A stretch of DNA of 54,902 nucleotides from positions 40,660-95,561 of the forward strand of contig DBPU01000026.1 in the NCBI GenBank assembly GCA_002305615.1. Reading direction: 5' to 3'. The DNA is from Verrucomicrobia bacterium UBA1412. GTDB lineage: Bacteria; Verrucomicrobiota; Verrucomicrobiia; Limisphaerales; UBA1412. Positions within the stretch are counted from its first letter, which is position 1. The number at the start of each line of letters is the position of its first letter. Below are positions 53,419 through 54,902 of the stretch, piece by piece. The notes beneath the pieces were generated by a model. The model ran no database searches. It was not told the origin of the DNA and saw only the letters and a list, made by a program, of their open reading frames with translations. Made by a program: the position numbers and the translations under genes.

Positions 53419-54659
53419 CGTCCCCTCCTTGGGCTGACTGTTCCAGCCCCGGTGGCTCCGGCATCCAGCCCGCCACTCAACGATACACCAGAAGCGCCCC
53501 CTGGAGACGCACTCTGTTTTCGCGCATTGGGCAAAAATATGATCCTTTGAAAAACAACCACGTTGGTATCCAGCCCGCTGCTGATATCTTCTATCTGCTC
53601 CAGGCCCAAATCCTCATAAGGCGTGGTCTCTTGAATATCATCGGCAAATCCATTCGTTTCTGAACCGGCAGATTCTGACTCCGAAAATGCCTGCTCAAAA
53701 ACCTTGGACTCTTCTTCGGCTTCCCGGTCAGCCTTGGCTTCTTCTGTCTCGGGGTCTTCCGCAGCCATCCGGATTTCAATACCCAGGGGCAATTCCTTTG
53801 CGTTCCAACTGCTAACCCACTGTGTTCCATCGTAATAACGGAGATTAAAGTAGCCTATCCCGCGGGCGAACACATTGCTGATTACGATCTTCTTTTCCTG
53901 AGGAGCCCCTTCATCAATCAACCCTTCCATCGCCATGAAACCGTTGCTCTGTTGCAGCCCAGCATCCTCGCCCCAGAACGCATCGCCTGCAAAGAGAACT
54001 TCTGCATTCGTACCTTGAGGAGTAGACTCTTCATCTTCCAAATTCTCCGAGAGCAAATTCGTCGCACTAAGACCGGAATTCAAGTTCCCCAAAAGATTCG
54101 TTTCCATCTCCGAGGTTTCTCCACTCACAACGTTTGTATCGCCTTCATCCTCCTGCCCAGCAGTAAGATTTGTCTCTGTTTGCCCCAGCAAAATCGGCTC
54201 TTCTATGCGCTCCAGAACAGAAAGACCTCCCGCCGGATCCGGAGAAATTCGATAAAAAGTTTTTTTGAAAGTCGGCTGCATCCGAATGGACGCCATTTCT
54301 CCACTTTCATTCGTGAGCAGGCTTCCCCTGACCGGCGGATCCAGCCGGATAAATTCAATCGAAGAGGCGCTTCCTTTCACCCCTGCAAGGAGATCACTAC
54401 CCGGCACAGCGCAACGCAACTCAGAACTGAGCCGGTCCATAACCAGCCGCACGGCCGTTATCCGGTCCATCTCCTCAAGAGCATCCTTCCTGAGCCGTGT
54501 AGACTGCTCATAAAAATAGAGAGCCACAACCATGATGCCGATGGCGATCGTCACAGCTAAAACGACTTCAAGCAACGTAAAGCCCAGCCGGCCCCTTCGC
54601 ACTTGTTGCGAGTTGCTCTCCGGGATCAAATTGCTTTCCATTCTATCAACCATCGCCAT
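53415..54659 (-). CDS. gspJ: T2SS minor pseudopilin GspJ
   Basis: 414 residues (typical GspJ about 200). The prepilin signal is RLG-FTLLEVVLAV, cleaved after Gly26, with Glu at +5 (residue 31) as required for assembly, preceded by an unusually long 26-residue leader. The core has AVRLVMDRLSSELRCAV and, near residues 270-290, RGIGYFNLRYYDGTQWVSSW, the typical GspJ strand before the end. About 200 additional residues are acidic and low in complexity (EDEGDTNVVSGETSEMETN, DREAEEESKVFEQAF). An AGGGGGG Shine-Dalgarno lies six bases upstream. Nine bases separate it from the gene before. Confidence 0.88.
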   Translation of the reverse strand: MAMVDRMESNLIPESNSQQVRRGRLGFTLLEVVLAVTIAIGIMVVALYFYEQSTRLRKDALEEMDRITAVRLVMDRLSSELRCAVPGSDLLAGVKGSASSIEFIRLDPPVRGSLLTNESGEMASIRMQPTFKKTFYRISPDPAGGLSVLERIEEPILLGQTETNLTAGQEDEGDTNVVSGETSEMETNLLGNLNSGLSATNLLSENLEDEESTPQGTNAEVLFAGDAFWGEDAGLQQSNGFMAMEGLIDEGAPQEKKIVISNVFARGIGYFNLRYYDGTQWVSSWNAKELPLGIEIRMAAEDPETEEAKADREAEEESKVFEQAFSESESAGSETNGFADDIQETTPYEDLGLEQIEDISSGLDTNVVVFQRIIFLPNARKQSASPGGASGVSLSGGLDAGATGAGTVSPRRGR

Positions 54660-54668
54660 ACTGCCCCC

Positions 54669-54902
54669 CTATTCTGAAGGCTCCATAAAAATAAACTGCC
54701 CCATCCTGTGAATCACCTGTCCATCAGGCTTGTGAATCGCCACCTCCACCTTCAGCATCTCAGGAACGGAGCGGGCACTTCCACTGTAAAAACCGATCGT
54801 CTCAGCCTCCACCTCCTCCGTCTCTATATCGTAGGCCCATTCTTCAAAAGGCGCATCAAAGCGAACACCCTCCACATTTTCAGCATCCACAAGGCCCATC
54901 TG
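54669..54902 (-). CDS. C-terminal fragment of a pseudopilin-like gene, start beyond window (probably GspI)
   Basis: The last 78 codons of a gene that enters from the right edge. The visible part (FDAPFEEWAYDIETEEVE, MLKVEVAIHKPDGQVI) has the strand pattern of a pseudopilin C-terminal beta sheet, and LKVEVAI resembles the GspI L-x-x-V-x-V-x-V segment. In T2SS operons GspI precedes J and K, so the position supports GspI; without the N-terminus this is inference. Confidence 0.55.
   Translation of the reverse strand, partial: QMGLVDAENVEGVRFDAPFEEWAYDIETEEVEAETIGFYSGSARSVPEMLKVEVAIHKPDGQVIHRMGQFIFMEPSE

Overview
The window reads as chromosomal DNA of a diderm bacterium of the PVC group, most likely Verrucomicrobiota. 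This is inference from gene content: Tat-exported Gfo/Idh/MocA oxidoreductases, a secreted GH29 fucosidase, a PQQ-like beta-propeller protein, Gld-type ABC cassettes with DUF4340 proteins, and a type II secretion (T2SS)/type IV pilus-like operon with a giant secretin. Coding density is high. No gene-free stretch exceeds about 280 bases, and I saw no tRNA, rRNA, CRISPR array, insertion sequence, prophage or integrase. Many genes lack a strong Shine-Dalgarno, so several starts were chosen from signal peptides or family alignment and are marked as such.

Layout. 1-8034 (minus): 3' part of purM missing and the rest present, a PaaK/CapK-type adenylate-forming enzyme, a secreted alpha-L-fucosidase, a membrane Cache-HAMP-PP2C (RsbU-like) phosphatase, and an anchored Gly/Met-rich protein. 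8203-10670: a secreted beta-propeller glycosidase (+) convergent with a Tat oxidoreductase (-). 10800-14226 (minus): lplT-aas lysophospholipid salvage pair. 14376-19264 (plus): ispA, exported aldose 1-epimerase, BamE-like lipoprotein, second Tat oxidoreductase, pgl. 19270-27830 (minus): a Gld-like quartet (ATPase, permease, GldG-like, DUF4340) followed with overlap by an AsmA-like protein. 27968-33447: NhaD-type antiporter, PQQ-like propeller protein, HemD with a remnant N-terminal domain, and an unrecognised exported protein. 33727-38817 (plus): a second, divergent Gld-like quartet in mirror orientation, closed by a strong terminator.

38888-54902 (minus) is the most unusual region: one compact secretion operon read right to left. 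It holds the end of a pseudopilin-like gene, GspJ, GspK, a PilM-PilN (GspL-like) fusion, a PilO/GspM protein with a PilP/GspC-like C-terminal domain, a 3227-residue secretin, and a translationally coupled lipoprotein. The gene order is pilMNOPQ condensed into three reading frames behind T2SS pseudopilins.

The secretin has a normal N0 domain and a normal C-terminal beta-barrel signature, but about 33 N1-type modules lie between them where GspD has three. By eye they fall into three zones. One includes a tandem triplicate (residues 310-571). One is an alternating B/A two-module array with a regular 147-152 residue super-period (residues 728-1564). One is a long run of NADA/ARSNSLIV-type modules (1565-2921). 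This operon is the best candidate for a previously undescribed system: an extra-long secretin channel, or a periplasm-spanning filament-like tube, served by a fused inner-membrane platform.
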